From assembly GCA_045540335.1 (NCBI GenBank), contig JAZQHC010000020.1:1-64000 (forward strand): 64,000 nt of DNA, written 5' to 3'. Positions within the stretch are counted from its first letter, which is position 1, and every line of letters starts with the position of its first letter. The position numbers and the translations under genes are program-made. Shown here one piece after another: positions 17,442-26,328 of the stretch. A model generated the notes under the pieces. That model was not told where the DNA came from. It saw only the letters and a program-made list of their open reading frames with translations, and searched no databases. Origin of the DNA: RGIG7213 sp045540335. Its GTDB lineage: Bacteria > Bacillota > Clostridia > Oscillospirales > CAG-272.

Positions 17442-17552
17442 TAACTTATAGAAAAAAAGTTGAATATAACCATTTTATGTCTTATAAGTAAAATTCATTG
17501 GCGATTTTATACAAGTATGCAAATAACATTATGTGTAAAATATATAAAAATT

Positions 17553-17562
17553 GTTAATTAAC
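17553..17562. promoter_or_regulatory. GTTAATTAAC palindrome upstream of the dockerin-ricin gene
   Basis: A perfect 10-bp palindrome about 70 bases before the gene at 17634. The paralogous gene at 42489-44534 carries a related dyad (CAATTAAC-N5-GTTAATTG) over its promoter. A shared operator is possible but unproven. Confidence 0.3.
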
Positions 17563-17633
17563 AGATTATTTATTGTTTTTTTTCAACAAATGTAATAAGA
17601 TATATATATAAAATACCAAAGGAATATAAAAAA

Positions 17634-19733
17634 ATGAAAAAAAGATTGATAGTAAAAGTTGCGACGCTGGCAATTTTATTTGCCGTTTTGCTTCCGTGCG
17701 TTTTTTCTGCCGCGGAAATGATCGTTTCTTTACCCACGCTTGCCCCGGCGAATGAAATTTCCTACGTTATAGACGGGCGAATAATCAAGGAAATTCCCAA
17801 CGACGTTACGGTTGCAGAATTTTTGGCCGCCTACGGAGATGATGGGGCATACATAACCAAACAAAACGATTACAGGGCGGCAGATGCCTCGCGCATAGGC
17901 ACGGGCTACAAACTTGTAACCGGTCTTAAAGAAGAATACACGCTGGTCGTTGAGGGCGACGTGAACGGCGATACGTTCGTATCCTCCAAGGACCTTATAC
18001 GTGCCAAAAAGCTTATGCTGACAGAAGAATATTCGATATATGAATCTGCAATGGATTTCAATAACGACGGCGTTATAAATACAAGCGACATTAACGCTTT
18101 GACGAATTACGTCGTTGTGCACGATTCTCCCCCTACGCTGGAGCAGATGCCCTCTGTTGACCTTGGCGACAGTTTCTTTGCGACCATCGACCTTTCTTAT
18201 GCAAACAACGCCGTTGAAGCACGTATAGGAAATAACGTTGTAGCAATGGCGAAAGACACTACATCGCCCAACCAGATATGGCATTTTACGCGTAACGAAG
18301 ACGGTTCGTACTTTATCCAAAACGTTGCTATGGGCGGCGTGCTTGACGTTGCTTATTCATCCGCAGATTTCGGCACGAATGTTGCTGTGTATAAAAACGT
18401 AAACGGCGATAACCAAAAATGGTTTATCATACAACACGAAGACGGATACATTTTTTCAACAAAATGTGCAGAAGACAGGGTTTTGGATATTGCGGCCGCC
18501 TCTGCCGAAGATAATGCAAACGCGCAGATATACGGATTGAACTATACCTGCTCGCAGATATTCAACATCAACAAGGTTGCAGACGTTGAAAGTGATATAA
18601 CGTCATATTTCACACGCTTTGCACCGCTTAGCTCACCAAAGACATTCTATGCAAACATGACGTTTGGCACAAGAAACATTTCAGTAGAAACAAACGGAAA
18701 CGTTAGCATAAAGAAGGCTGCCCAATATTGGAGATTTGAACACCAGGCAGACGGCTCGTACAAGATAACAAGCTCGTACAACGGAAAAGCACTTGACGTA
18801 GCCGGTGCAGCAATGGCAAATTCTACAAACATTCAAACCTATGCAAGCAACGACACGCTTGCACAGCGCTGGTACATCTACATGAAGGATGGAAAAGCTA
18901 TGCTTCGTTCTGCGGCAAACCAAAACTTCGTAGTTGATGTATATTCCGGCACGGATGCTGAAAACGTAAACGTTCACCTTTACGAAATGAACTCGTCTGC
19001 TGCACAATGGTTCACTCTTTCCGACTATACGGAAAATCTGCCCGCTTTCAGCGTAACCTGTCCTTACAATAGTGTGATCTACGGCAGATACCACACGTTG
19101 GAAGAAGCTAAAAAGAATACCGTTGACTTCCTTGGGCAGGTTGTACACAACCTTAACGGTCAGTTGGTTTACAACCCCTGTCCGTCGTATATGGCAGCTA
19201 AAATACTTTACAACGCAAAGATCGTATCTGACTTTGCGGCGGCCCACAAATTTGTTTACGGCCACGCAGACCACAACCCCGGATATAACTGGCAATCGCT
19301 TGATATAACGCGCCCCACCGTAAGAGACGAAAGGTGCAGCAGCTGCGACAGATTTGTTGACTGGGTGCTTTGGAGATGCGGTATAACAGCTGCACAGGGT
19401 AACAAGACAGACCACGGTCCTGTTGTTTACGAGCAAGTAAACTGGATACCCAAATTCGGTTACATAAAGATTACCGACCCCGCCGCGCTTAAACCGGGTG
19501 ATATCGTATTTACATCGTACGACTATACGAAGCCCGGCACACCCGGACATATATTTATCTGTGCAAGTAACAACATGGGCGGAAATCTGTATCTCAGATA
19601 CGACCACGGAAGCATAGCAAGAATAAGATACCTGAAAGGTAATGAATATTACTACGGTCAAGCGCCTTTCATTGAAACGATCGGCACGCCCGACCAACCT
19701 ATATTCTATTACGCATACAGGCCCATAGATTGA
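17634..19733 (+). CDS. Secreted dockerin - ricin B - ricin B - NlpC/P60-like protein
   Basis: A 699-residue exported protein. Signal peptide 1-27; a small domain 43-107; a type I dockerin 108-161 with two calcium loops (DVNGDTFVSSKD, DFNNDGVINTSD); two ricin-type beta-trefoil lectin domains (about 178-312 and 336-462, with Q.W repeats); and a C-terminal domain 475-699 with a Cys-His pair, CDRFVDW (Cys571) and PGHIFICAS (His639), as in NlpC/P60 or CHAP cysteine peptidases. It probably docks on a cohesin, binds glycans and cuts a peptide or amide bond. The true substrate is unknown. A close paralogue is at 42489-44534. Confidence 0.85.
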   Translation: MKKRLIVKVATLAILFAVLLPCVFSAAEMIVSLPTLAPANEISYVIDGRIIKEIPNDVTVAEFLAAYGDDGAYITKQNDYRAADASRIGTGYKLVTGLKEEYTLVVEGDVNGDTFVSSKDLIRAKKLMLTEEYSIYESAMDFNNDGVINTSDINALTNYVVVHDSPPTLEQMPSVDLGDSFFATIDLSYANNAVEARIGNNVVAMAKDTTSPNQIWHFTRNEDGSYFIQNVAMGGVLDVAYSSADFGTNVAVYKNVNGDNQKWFIIQHEDGYIFSTKCAEDRVLDIAAASAEDNANAQIYGLNYTCSQIFNINKVADVESDITSYFTRFAPLSSPKTFYANMTFGTRNISVETNGNVSIKKAAQYWRFEHQADGSYKITSSYNGKALDVAGAAMANSTNIQTYASNDTLAQRWYIYMKDGKAMLRSAANQNFVVDVYSGTDAENVNVHLYEMNSSAAQWFTLSDYTENLPAFSVTCPYNSVIYGRYHTLEEAKKNTVDFLGQVVHNLNGQLVYNPCPSYMAAKILYNAKIVSDFAAAHKFVYGHADHNPGYNWQSLDITRPTVRDERCSSCDRFVDWVLWRCGITAAQGNKTDHGPVVYEQVNWIPKFGYIKITDPAALKPGDIVFTSYDYTKPGTPGHIFICASNNMGGNLYLRYDHGSIARIRYLKGNEYYYGQAPFIETIGTPDQPIFYYAYRPID

Positions 19734-19738
19734 CCTTT

Positions 19739-19766
19739 GCCGCACAAGCAAAAAAGCTTGTGCGGC
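19739..19766 (+). terminator. Intrinsic terminator after the dockerin-ricin gene
   Basis: GCCGCACAAGC / GCTTGTGCGGC stem, six-base loop, followed by ATTTTTTG. Confidence 0.9.
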
Positions 19767-19801
19767 ATTTTTTGAAAAAAGCAAAAAAATATTGCATTTT
19801 A

Positions 19802-19827
19802 TGTAACCGTGATGATATAATAACGAC
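19802..19827 (+). promoter_or_regulatory. Candidate ECF-type promoter for the sigma-serpin operon
   Basis: TGTAAC (19802-19807), 16 bases, CGAC (19824-19827), close to the SigX/SigV/SigW pattern of Bacillus ECF factors and about 32 bases before the sigma gene start. A SigA-like pair, TTGCAT (19792-19797) and TATAAT (19816-19821), overlaps it. Autoregulation is inferred. Confidence 0.45.
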
Positions 19828-19858
19828 ATATAAAGTGAAGATGTATGGAGGTGGCCGC

Positions 19859-20419
19859 GTGGAAGACGGAATTATTGTACAGCTGTATCTGAACAGAGAT
19901 GAAAGCGCAATAAAAGAAACCGAAAGCAAATACGGCAGATATCTTGCAAAAATAGCATATAACATTCTTTACGACGAGGAAGACAGTAAAGAGGTTTTAA
20001 ACGATACATATCTTGCGGCGTGGAACTCTATTCCGCCAAACGTGCCGGAGCTGCTTTCTGTATATTTATCGCGCATAACAAGAAGGATATCTATTGATAT
20101 TTTCCGTAAAAGGAATACGGAAAAACGAAAGGGCGGGCAGTTTTCCCTTTCGTTTGACGAATTATCGGAATGCCTTACAGATGCTTCTCGCCCTGATGAT
20201 GCGTTAAACGAACAAATTTTATCAAAAGCCATCAGTGATTATTTAAGAACCTTACCCGAAAAAACGCGTACTGCATTTATAGGAAGGTATTATTACGTTG
20301 ATTCAATAAAGGATATAGCAAAATATTGCGGTGTTACCGAAAGCAACGCAAAGGTTTTACTTTACAGGGCAAGATGCGGTCTTCGCGAATATTTGATAAA
20401 GGAGGGGTTTGATATATGA
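19859..20419 (+). CDS. ECF-like sigma-70 family RNA polymerase sigma factor
   Basis: A 186-residue group IV sigma factor. Region 2 includes the core-binding and -10 recognition stretch (YLAKIAYNILYDEEDSKEVL...TYLAAWNSIPP), and region 4 has the helix-turn-helix TRTAFIGRYYYVDSIKDIAKYCGVTESNAKVLLYRAR. I start it at GTG 19859, seven bases after GGAGG; the upstream frame runs through a terminator hairpin and is not coding. It overlaps the downstream membrane protein gene by four bases, the usual sigma/anti-sigma coupling. Confidence 0.92.
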   Translation: MEDGIIVQLYLNRDESAIKETESKYGRYLAKIAYNILYDEEDSKEVLNDTYLAAWNSIPPNVPELLSVYLSRITRRISIDIFRKRNTEKRKGGQFSLSFDELSECLTDASRPDDALNEQILSKAISDYLRTLPEKTRTAFIGRYYYVDSIKDIAKYCGVTESNAKVLLYRARCGLREYLIKEGFDI

Positions 20420-21114
20420 AGCCGGAGGATATAGTGAACGCAATGTCTTCAATAGATGAAGACCTTATACAAAAAACAGAAGAAATACGCAGCAAAACAA
20501 AGAAAACTTCAATTTACCGCATTTGCACACTTGCGGCTTGCTTTTGCATTTGTATCGGATGCACAGCTGCGGCAATGTATGTAGGCCGTGACAAGGGCGG
20601 CAACGATACTCCCCCGCCGTATTTTACCGAAACTGCGCCTGACGAAATGCAGGAAAACATTAACGAATATAACACAGACCGCGTTGCTGTGGAAGATTTT
20701 TTACCCCCTGCAGAGGCATTCCCGACGGATACAAGCAGAAATGATATGCAGAACGATCAAGCAAGCACAGAGCCGCAAATAAGCATAAAAATTCCCGAAG
20801 GAGATATAAAAGAGCTGCCCGACATTACCGTAACCGTTACGCGCATAGAATCCGATGGGTTTTACGCAACGATTAAAAACAGCGGAACGGCAGACGCGCA
20901 GTTATTCCCCAAAAAAAATGAAATAAAAGTTATTTTCAAAGGAAAATTTTATCTTCAAACGCAAATATCCGAAGGAAAATGGAAATCCAATCACATCGCG
21001 TTTAACGAAAATACTTTTTCCGTAGGTGACGAGCTTTGCGTACAGTTTTACAAATCCGATATTCAAGACGGTCTAGCCAATACTGTTTATTCAGGCTTGA
21101 TAATAGTACCGTAG
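20416..21114 (+). CDS. Single-pass membrane protein, probable anti-sigma factor
   Basis: A 232-residue protein with a cytoplasmic N-terminus (about 1-32), one membrane helix (about 33-56, rich in Cys and Ala), a Pro/acidic linker and an extracellular Ig-like beta domain (about 120-232). It overlaps the sigma gene by four bases (ATGA) and sits before a serpin, so by position it should hold the sigma factor inactive until an outside signal. The cytoplasmic part is short and lacks a zinc-binding ZAS motif, so the anti-sigma role is inferred from context. Confidence 0.6.
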   Translation: MKPEDIVNAMSSIDEDLIQKTEEIRSKTKKTSIYRICTLAACFCICIGCTAAAMYVGRDKGGNDTPPPYFTETAPDEMQENINEYNTDRVAVEDFLPPAEAFPTDTSRNDMQNDQASTEPQISIKIPEGDIKELPDITVTVTRIESDGFYATIKNSGTADAQLFPKKNEIKVIFKGKFYLQTQISEGKWKSNHIAFNENTFSVGDELCVQFYKSDIQDGLANTVYSGLIIVP

Positions 21115-21130
21115 AAAGGACAAATGTTTT

Positions 21131-22468
21131 ATGAAAAAATTCACCAAAATCATTTTGGCGCTTATCTGCGCTGCAATGTTATTGCCTTTGATAGGCTGTG
21201 ACAGTCCGCAAGGTGAAGCTTCTACTGACTCTACACAAGCCGTAACGATAGACGGCGGTATATCCTCACAGATAGTAAAGCCTTCACCGTTAAACGTGTC
21301 GGCAGTAAATCTTATGGCCGATATAACGCCTGAAGATGATATAATATTAACTGATATCAATGAAAAAAACGCCCCTTCGGATTTTGCGGTAAGGCTTTTT
21401 GCCTCGTGCTTTGAAAATAGTAAAAACACTTTAATTTCGCCTTTATCGGTTATGTCTGCCCTGGCTATGACGTCAAACGGCGCAAAAGGAAAAACGCTTG
21501 AAGAAATGCAAAGCGTTCTTGGAATGGATAAAGAGCAATTAAATTCATTTATGCTTTCTTATACTAACAGCCTGCCGTGCGGAGAAAAGTATAAATTAAG
21601 CCTTGCCAATTCCATATGGTTTACAGATGACGAAAGATTTACCGTAAACCGCGACTTTTTACAAACAAATGCAAATTACTACGGTGCAGACGTATATAAA
21701 GCACCGTTTAACGACAAAACGCTTGAAGACATAAACAAATGGGTAGAAGCAAAAACAGACGGAATGATAAAAGACGTTTTAGACAGAATTCCGCCCGAGG
21801 CCGTTATGTATCTTGTAAACGCCCTTGCCTTTGATGCCGAATGGGATGAAGTATATAAAAAGAACCAAGTATATACAAAGGAATTTACAAATTACGACGA
21901 AACGAAAACAAACGTTGAATTTATGTCGTGCACGGTTTCGGATTATTTAAAAGACGGCAACTCAACAGGATTTATTAAATATTATTCGGGCAAAAAATAC
22001 GCTTTCGTAGGCATATTGCCTAACGAGGGGGTTTCAATTGAGCAATACGTTTCGTCGCTTACGGGCGAAAAAATATCACGCCTGCTTGCAAGCAAGCAAA
22101 GCGGAAAGTCGGTTTATACCTTAATGCCGAAATTCGAAGCTGAATATAGCTGTGAAATGGAAAGCATTTTAAAACAAATGGGAATGGTATCAGCATTTGA
22201 CGGCGGGCGTGCAGACCTTTCCGCACTTGGCACAAGCACCGACGGAAATCTTTTTATAGGCAGGGTTATCCACAAAACGTTTATATCAGTAGCCGAAAAG
22301 GGTACTAAAGCAGGTGCGGCAACCATAGTAGAGGTAAGAGACGAGTGTGCTTTGGAAACACCGATAAATGTCGAATACGTAACCCTTGACAGACCGTTTG
22401 TTTACATGCTTGTTGACTGTGAAAACAATATACCCTTTTTCATAGGCAGCATGCTTGATATGAAATAA
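21131..22468 (+). CDS. Serpin-family serine protease inhibitor, lipoprotein
   Basis: A 445-residue serpin with an export signal and lipobox (LPLIGC, Cys about 23), so it is displayed on the outer face of the membrane. The serpin fold is recognisable (SPLSVMSALAMTSNGAKGKT, LANSIWF, VNALAFDAEWD, the ending DRPFVYMLVD...PFFIGS). The hinge of the reactive loop, EKGTKAGAAT (389-398), has the small residues needed for inhibition. Counting as in alpha-1-antitrypsin puts the scissile bond near Glu405-Cys406, but the loop is several residues longer, so the target protease is uncertain. It is the third gene of the sigma operon. Confidence 0.93.
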   Translation: MKKFTKIILALICAAMLLPLIGCDSPQGEASTDSTQAVTIDGGISSQIVKPSPLNVSAVNLMADITPEDDIILTDINEKNAPSDFAVRLFASCFENSKNTLISPLSVMSALAMTSNGAKGKTLEEMQSVLGMDKEQLNSFMLSYTNSLPCGEKYKLSLANSIWFTDDERFTVNRDFLQTNANYYGADVYKAPFNDKTLEDINKWVEAKTDGMIKDVLDRIPPEAVMYLVNALAFDAEWDEVYKKNQVYTKEFTNYDETKTNVEFMSCTVSDYLKDGNSTGFIKYYSGKKYAFVGILPNEGVSIEQYVSSLTGEKISRLLASKQSGKSVYTLMPKFEAEYSCEMESILKQMGMVSAFDGGRADLSALGTSTDGNLFIGRVIHKTFISVAEKGTKAGAATIVEVRDECALETPINVEYVTLDRPFVYMLVDCENNIPFFIGSMLDMK

Positions 22469-22475
22469 TTCAATA

Positions 22476-22514
22476 AAAAAGCTTGATACGTAAAATAACG
22501 TATCAAGCTTTTTT
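22476..22514. terminator. Bidirectional terminator between serpin and SOR genes
   Basis: AAAAAGCTTGATACGT / ACGTATCAAGCTTTTT, a 16-bp stem with a six-base loop between convergent genes. Confidence 0.9.
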
Positions 22515-22516
22515 TA

Positions 22517-23143
22517 TTATATTTTGCCACTCATCACATCGGAAATAACGGTAATTACCTTTCCGTAGCATCCGCCGCACCCTGTTGAGCAGTGCGTAGT
22601 ATTTTTCACGTTTTCAAAGAGTGAAAGCAGATTGTCAAGCGTTTTACTGTTGTGTGCTGCATTTAAGATATCAAAGTAGGTTACGTTATTACATTTACAA
22701 ATAACGTAATTTTCGTTTGTATCGGTATTAACCGGCGGCAAGTCGCACGCTGCAAGCGCTATTCCGCTTTCTGCCATCCAAAGGCTGTGCAGATTGCAGT
22801 ATGCATAAACTGCCTGAACCTCGTCGTTTTCGCAAATAGAAAAGCACGCAACGGGCTTGTCATTTGGTGAAAGGCATTTTCTTTGATTGCCGAACTTTGT
22901 TTGTATTGATATCCATTGTATGTAGTGGTCGGGTGTCATTGGGTGTTCGACATTGCCCACAACCACATATACTTTATTTTTATCAATAGTAAACAAGGGA
23001 ACGTGTTTTTCTTCAGAAGCTTCAACTGCACCTGCAACAAGCTCTGCCATTTTTTCGCCGCAGCACATCACAGGCACGCCTTTATCCTCTACCACTGCAA
23101 CGATATTGCCGCAATGGCTGCATCTTAAGAATCTTTGCTTCAT
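22517..23143 (-). CDS. Superoxide reductase (desulfoferrodoxin) fused to a BFD-like [2Fe-2S] domain
   Basis: A 208-residue protein. Residues 1-35 form a desulforedoxin iron site (Cys8, Cys11, Cys27, Cys28). Residues ~36-125 are the superoxide reductase centre with His ligands in EEKHVPL and VEHPMTPDHYIQW and the Cys/His pair in CNLHSLW. The last ~60 residues hold CKCNN...CSTGCGGC, the Cys pattern of bacterioferritin-associated ferredoxin. It reduces superoxide to peroxide in the cytoplasm; the added cluster may feed electrons. It is the last gene of the flavodiiron-rubredoxin operon. Confidence 0.9.
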   Translation of the reverse strand: MKQRFLRCSHCGNIVAVVEDKGVPVMCCGEKMAELVAGAVEASEEKHVPLFTIDKNKVYVVVGNVEHPMTPDHYIQWISIQTKFGNQRKCLSPNDKPVACFSICENDEVQAVYAYCNLHSLWMAESGIALAACDLPPVNTDTNENYVICKCNNVTYFDILNAAHNSKTLDNLLSLFENVKNTTHCSTGCGGCYGKVITVISDVMSGKI

Positions 23144-23155
23144 GTGCCTTACCTC

Positions 23156-23314
23156 TTACGCTTCGCTGAAGCTATCTTTACCAACACCGCAAACGGGGCA
23201 AACGAAATCTTCGGGAAGATCTTCAAATTTTGTGCCGGGCGCAATTCCGTTATCGGGGTCGCCTACTGCTTCATCATATTCCCAGCCGCATACGTCACAT
23301 ACATACTTTTTCAT
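23156..23314 (-). CDS. Rubredoxin
   Basis: A 52-residue rubredoxin (too short for many gene finders). It reads MKKYVCDVCGYEYDEAVGD, then PEDFVCPVCGVGKDSF, giving the two CxxC knuckles that hold the iron. ATG 23314 follows AAGGAG. It lies between the flavodiiron gene (20 bases upstream) and the superoxide reductase gene (12 bases downstream) and is the natural electron donor to both. Confidence 0.95.
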   Translation of the reverse strand: MKKYVCDVCGWEYDEAVGDPDNGIAPGTKFEDLPEDFVCPVCGVGKDSFSEA

Positions 23315-23334
23315 AATAATATCTCCTTAAAAAT

Positions 23335-25134
23335 TTATTTAATAGGTTCAAAATCTGATGCGGGGTGCTTGCACAACGGGCAAATGAAATCATCCGGCAA
23401 GGGATCGCCCTCGTACACGTAGCCGCATATCTTACAAACGTAGCCCTTCTTTCCCTCTGTATTGGGTTTGGGCTTCACGTTGTTTTGATAGTACGTATAA
23501 GTCATAGTTTCTTTATCGGAAATTACCCTTGATTCTGTTACGGAACAGATAAACATTCCGTGCGTATCAAGATCAACGTACTGTTCAACCTTAAGCGACA
23601 TAAACGAATTGATATAACGCGGTAAAAATACAAGCCCATTGTCAGAACGAAGCACCTGGCAATTTGCAAATTTATCAACGTTTCTTCCGCTTACGAAGCC
23701 GAAAGCTTCAAATACCTTAAACGGCGCTTCCGTAGTAAGGCAGTTTATATTCATTATTCCCGTTTGTTTTATAACGTGGTGAGAATAGTTTTCTTTGTTT
23801 ATCGTTACAGCTATTCTGTTTGGTGTATTTGTAACCTGCGTTACCGTATTTACGATAAGGCCATTATCCTTTTTGCCGTCGTTAGACGTTACAACATAAA
23901 GGCCGTAACCGATATTGAACAGCGCTGTAAGGTCGTTTTTATTCGCCGTATCGCTTTTACGTGCTATATATTCTTTACAAAGCTCTTCAACCAGGGCGTC
24001 AAGCTGTTGTTTGCTTTCTTCATTCAAAGCTGAAACTATTTTTACCGTATTATCTGCGTAGGTAATGTTCTTGCTTTTTTCAAGCATGCCCTTCATAACC
24101 TTAGCCGCAAGGGGTGCCCAGCTTCCGTTTTCGATAAGCGCAACCGTACGGTTTTGATAACTGCGTTCTGTAAGATGGTCTATAAATTCACGCATAAATG
24201 GGAATATACCTGCGTTATACGTTGTTGTAGCCAATACCAGCTTGCTGTATTTAAAAGCATCTGCAACTGCCTGTGCCATATCGCATCTTGCAAGATCATG
24301 TACGACAACTGCGGGGCAACCGTTTGCACTTAATTTTTCTGCCAGCTGCAAAACAGCTTTTTTCGTATTGCCATATACGGATGTGTATGCTATAACTATG
24401 CCGTCTTCCTCCGCCTGATAAGACGACCAAGTATTATACAATCCGATATAATACCCAAGATTTTCCTTTAAAACGGGGCCGTGCAAGGGGCATATAGCTT
24501 GTATATCAAGCGTTGACGCCTTTTTTAAAAGTGCCTGCACCTGTGCACCGTACTTTCCTACGATGCCGATATAATAGCGCCTCGCTTCGTCTTCCCACGC
24601 TTCTTCTGCATCAAGTGCGCCGAATTTTCCAAAGCCGTCTGCCGAAAACAGAACCTTATCCGTACTGTCATACGTTACTATAACCTCCGGCCAATGTACC
24701 ATGGGCGCAGTTACAAATGTTAATATATGTTTACCTAAGCAAAGTGTATCGCACTCGCCAACGACGATTTGCCTATCCTCAAATGCCGTTGCAAAAAAGC
24801 CCTTCATCATAGCAAACGACTTTGCAGATGAAACTATTTTCGCATTTGGGAAAACCTTTGTGAAATTTACAATGTTGGCGGAATGGTCAGGCTCCATATG
24901 CTGGATAACAAGATAATCAGGCGTTCTGCCCTGTAATGCGTTTTGGATATTATCAAGCCATTCGTGCGTAAAGTTAGCATCGACCGTATCCATAACGGCA
25001 ATTTTTTCATCCAATATTACGTAAGAATTATAGGATATTCCGTTTGGTACTTTATATTGACCCTCGAACAAGTCGATACGCTTGTCGTTAACGCCAACGT
25101 ATTTTATATCGTTTGTTATATTCAAAGCTTTCAC
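23335..25134 (-). CDS. Four-domain flavodiiron protein (FprA) with flavin reductase and rubredoxin domains
   Basis: A 599-residue fusion. Residues 1-245 are the metallo-beta-lactamase-like diiron domain (HMEPDH at 79-84), ~250-395 the FMN-binding flavodoxin domain (TSVYGNTKKAVLQLAE), ~400-540 a flavin-reductase-like domain (LFNIGYGLYVVTSNDG), and ~548-599 a rubredoxin (CKICGY...CPLCKH). Flavodiiron proteins reduce O2 to water or NO to N2O; with these extra domains it may take electrons more directly from NAD(P)H. It heads an oxidative-stress operon behind a consensus promoter. Confidence 0.94.
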   Translation of the reverse strand: MKALNITNDIKYVGVNDKRIDLFEGQYKVPNGISYNSYVILDEKIAVMDTVDANFTHEWLDNIQNALQGRTPDYLVIQHMEPDHSANIVNFTKVFPNAKIVSSAKSFAMMKGFFATAFEDRQIVVGECDTLCLGKHILTFVTAPMVHWPEVIVTYDSTDKVLFSADGFGKFGALDAEEAWEDEARRYYIGIVGKYGAQVQALLKKASTLDIQAICPLHGPVLKENLGYYIGLYNTWSSYQAEEDGIVIAYTSVYGNTKKAVLQLAEKLSANGCPAVVVHDLARCDMAQAVADAFKYSKLVLATTTYNAGIFPFMREFIDHLTERSYQNRTVALIENGSWAPLAAKVMKGMLEKSKNITYADNTVKIVSALNEESKQQLDALVEELCKEYIARKSDTANKNDLTALFNIGYGLYVVTSNDGKKDNGLIVNTVTQVTNTPNRIAVTINKENYSHHVIKQTGIMNINCLTTEAPFKVFEAFGFVSGRNVDKFANCQVLRSDNGLVFLPRYINSFMSLKVEQYVDLDTHGMFICSVTESRVISDKETMTYTYYQNNVKPKPNTEGKKGYVCKICGYVYEGDPLPDDFICPLCKHPASDFEPIK

Positions 25135-25155
25135 CCCTTTTTATATACTGCTTTT

Positions 25156-25184
25156 ATTATACATATATTATTCCGTTTTTTCAA
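25156..25184 (-). promoter_or_regulatory. SigA promoter for the flavodiiron operon
   Basis: Minus strand TTGAAA (25179-25184), 17 bases, TATAAT (25156-25161). Confidence 0.8.
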
Positions 25185-25224
25185 GATAATTTGCATTTTT
25201 CATTTTAAAATATGCGGTATTTTA

Positions 25225-26328
25225 TTACGCTGTTTTTTTATAATACGCAACTGCAAGATCTGTAACGAGGTCATAAGAACGGCTTCCCTGCACTTGCCCC
25301 TGCTGCTGAAGATAAGCATCCTGAACAGATTCGACCACCTGCGAAGCGGTGCTGTCACGGTATTCATCGAAAAACTCGCTGAAGGAAACAAGCTCGCCTT
25401 TAACCTTTGCCGACATATTTTGTAAAACTGCAAAATACGCCTCTTCATTTGCAGAATACAACGCCGAGGCAACGTATTCGTAAACCGAAAGATAGCCGCT
25501 GTACCTTATATATGCATCGTCAGACGAGATGCACACTAAAAACGCAACGAAATTAGCCTCTTCCTCTCGGCTGATTCCGCGCTGATGCGCCATTTCGTGT
25601 GCCACGGTAAACGGCAAGGTATAGTCGGGAAAATTGGTATTTATATTCGCCTCACCCGTAAAAAACGTATAAACGCCTGCAATATGCGTATATGTCCACG
25701 GTTTGGAAAGCAGCACCGGCTTTACAGAGGTATTAAGCTTTTGTATAAAATCGTGTTCTTCACACACGGTTTTATACGCTTGGTTAATTTTATCATCAAG
25801 CTCGGCAAGGGTATATGGCATTACGGTAAAGCCGTTTGCGCCCCTTGCAATATTTTCAGCCTCTTTATTTGCGTTTGCAAGAAGGATATTTGCAGTATAT
25901 GCCAGCTCTTCCGCGCTGACCGGCTGTTTATCCATACCAAGCTTTTCGTCTATCGGGGTTGCGTAATAGCCCGAGGTAAAGTTTATAAGCAATATGGCAA
26001 ATACCAACGCAGGAACGGAAAATACCCCGAAAAGATATCTTGCGGTAGAAACCGACTGCGAATCGTATTTCCATATATAAACTGCTAAGGCAATAAAAAT
26101 AACCGGCACGCACAGAAGCACGTATTCCGCAAGGGAAAACGGCAACCACCCCGTAGCGTATGCAAACGCACCGCGGAATATTGCCCCTATATTTTCGTTC
26201 CAAAAATCTGCAAACGGGGTGCAAAAGCGCGAAATCAGCGCGATAATCACACCGAAAAGAAAAATGCAGTATATAACGGCAGATTTTTTAGGAACGTTTT
26301 TACTTATAAAATCCTTTATTTTTTTCAT
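25225..26328 (-). CDS. DUF3810 membrane protein with a metalloprotease-like HExxH motif
   Basis: A 367-residue protein with three N-terminal membrane helices (about 17-37, 62-85, 97-115) and a large outer domain. That domain contains AHEMAHQRGISREEEANFVAF, an HExxH zinc motif followed by a Glu, which suggests a peptidase. DUF3810 proteins are common in Clostridia and Bacteroidetes; no substrate is known. Its start overlaps the stop of rluA by four bases, making it the last gene of the long dusB operon. Confidence 0.85.
   Translation of the reverse strand: MKKIKDFISKNVPKKSAVIYCIFLFGVIIALISRFCTPFADFWNENIGAIFRGAFAYATGWLPFSLAEYVLLCVPVIFIALAVYIWKYDSQSVSTARYLFGVFSVPALVFAILLINFTSGYYATPIDEKLGMDKQPVSAEELAYTANILLANANKEAENIARGANGFTVMPYTLAELDDKINQAYKTVCEEHDFIQKLNTSVKPVLLSKPWTYTHIAGVYTFFTGEANINTNFPDYTLPFTVAHEMAHQRGISREEEANFVAFLVCISSDDAYIRYSGYLSVYEYVASALYSANEEAYFAVLQNMSAKVKGELVSFSEFFDEYRDSTASQVVESVQDAYLQQQGQVQGSRSYDLVTDLAVAYYKKTA

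Noticed and set aside
18681..19829. 382-codon open frame on the minus strand
   Set aside because: Antisense of the first dockerin-ricin gene and resembles the antisense frame of its paralogue, as expected from shared codon use.
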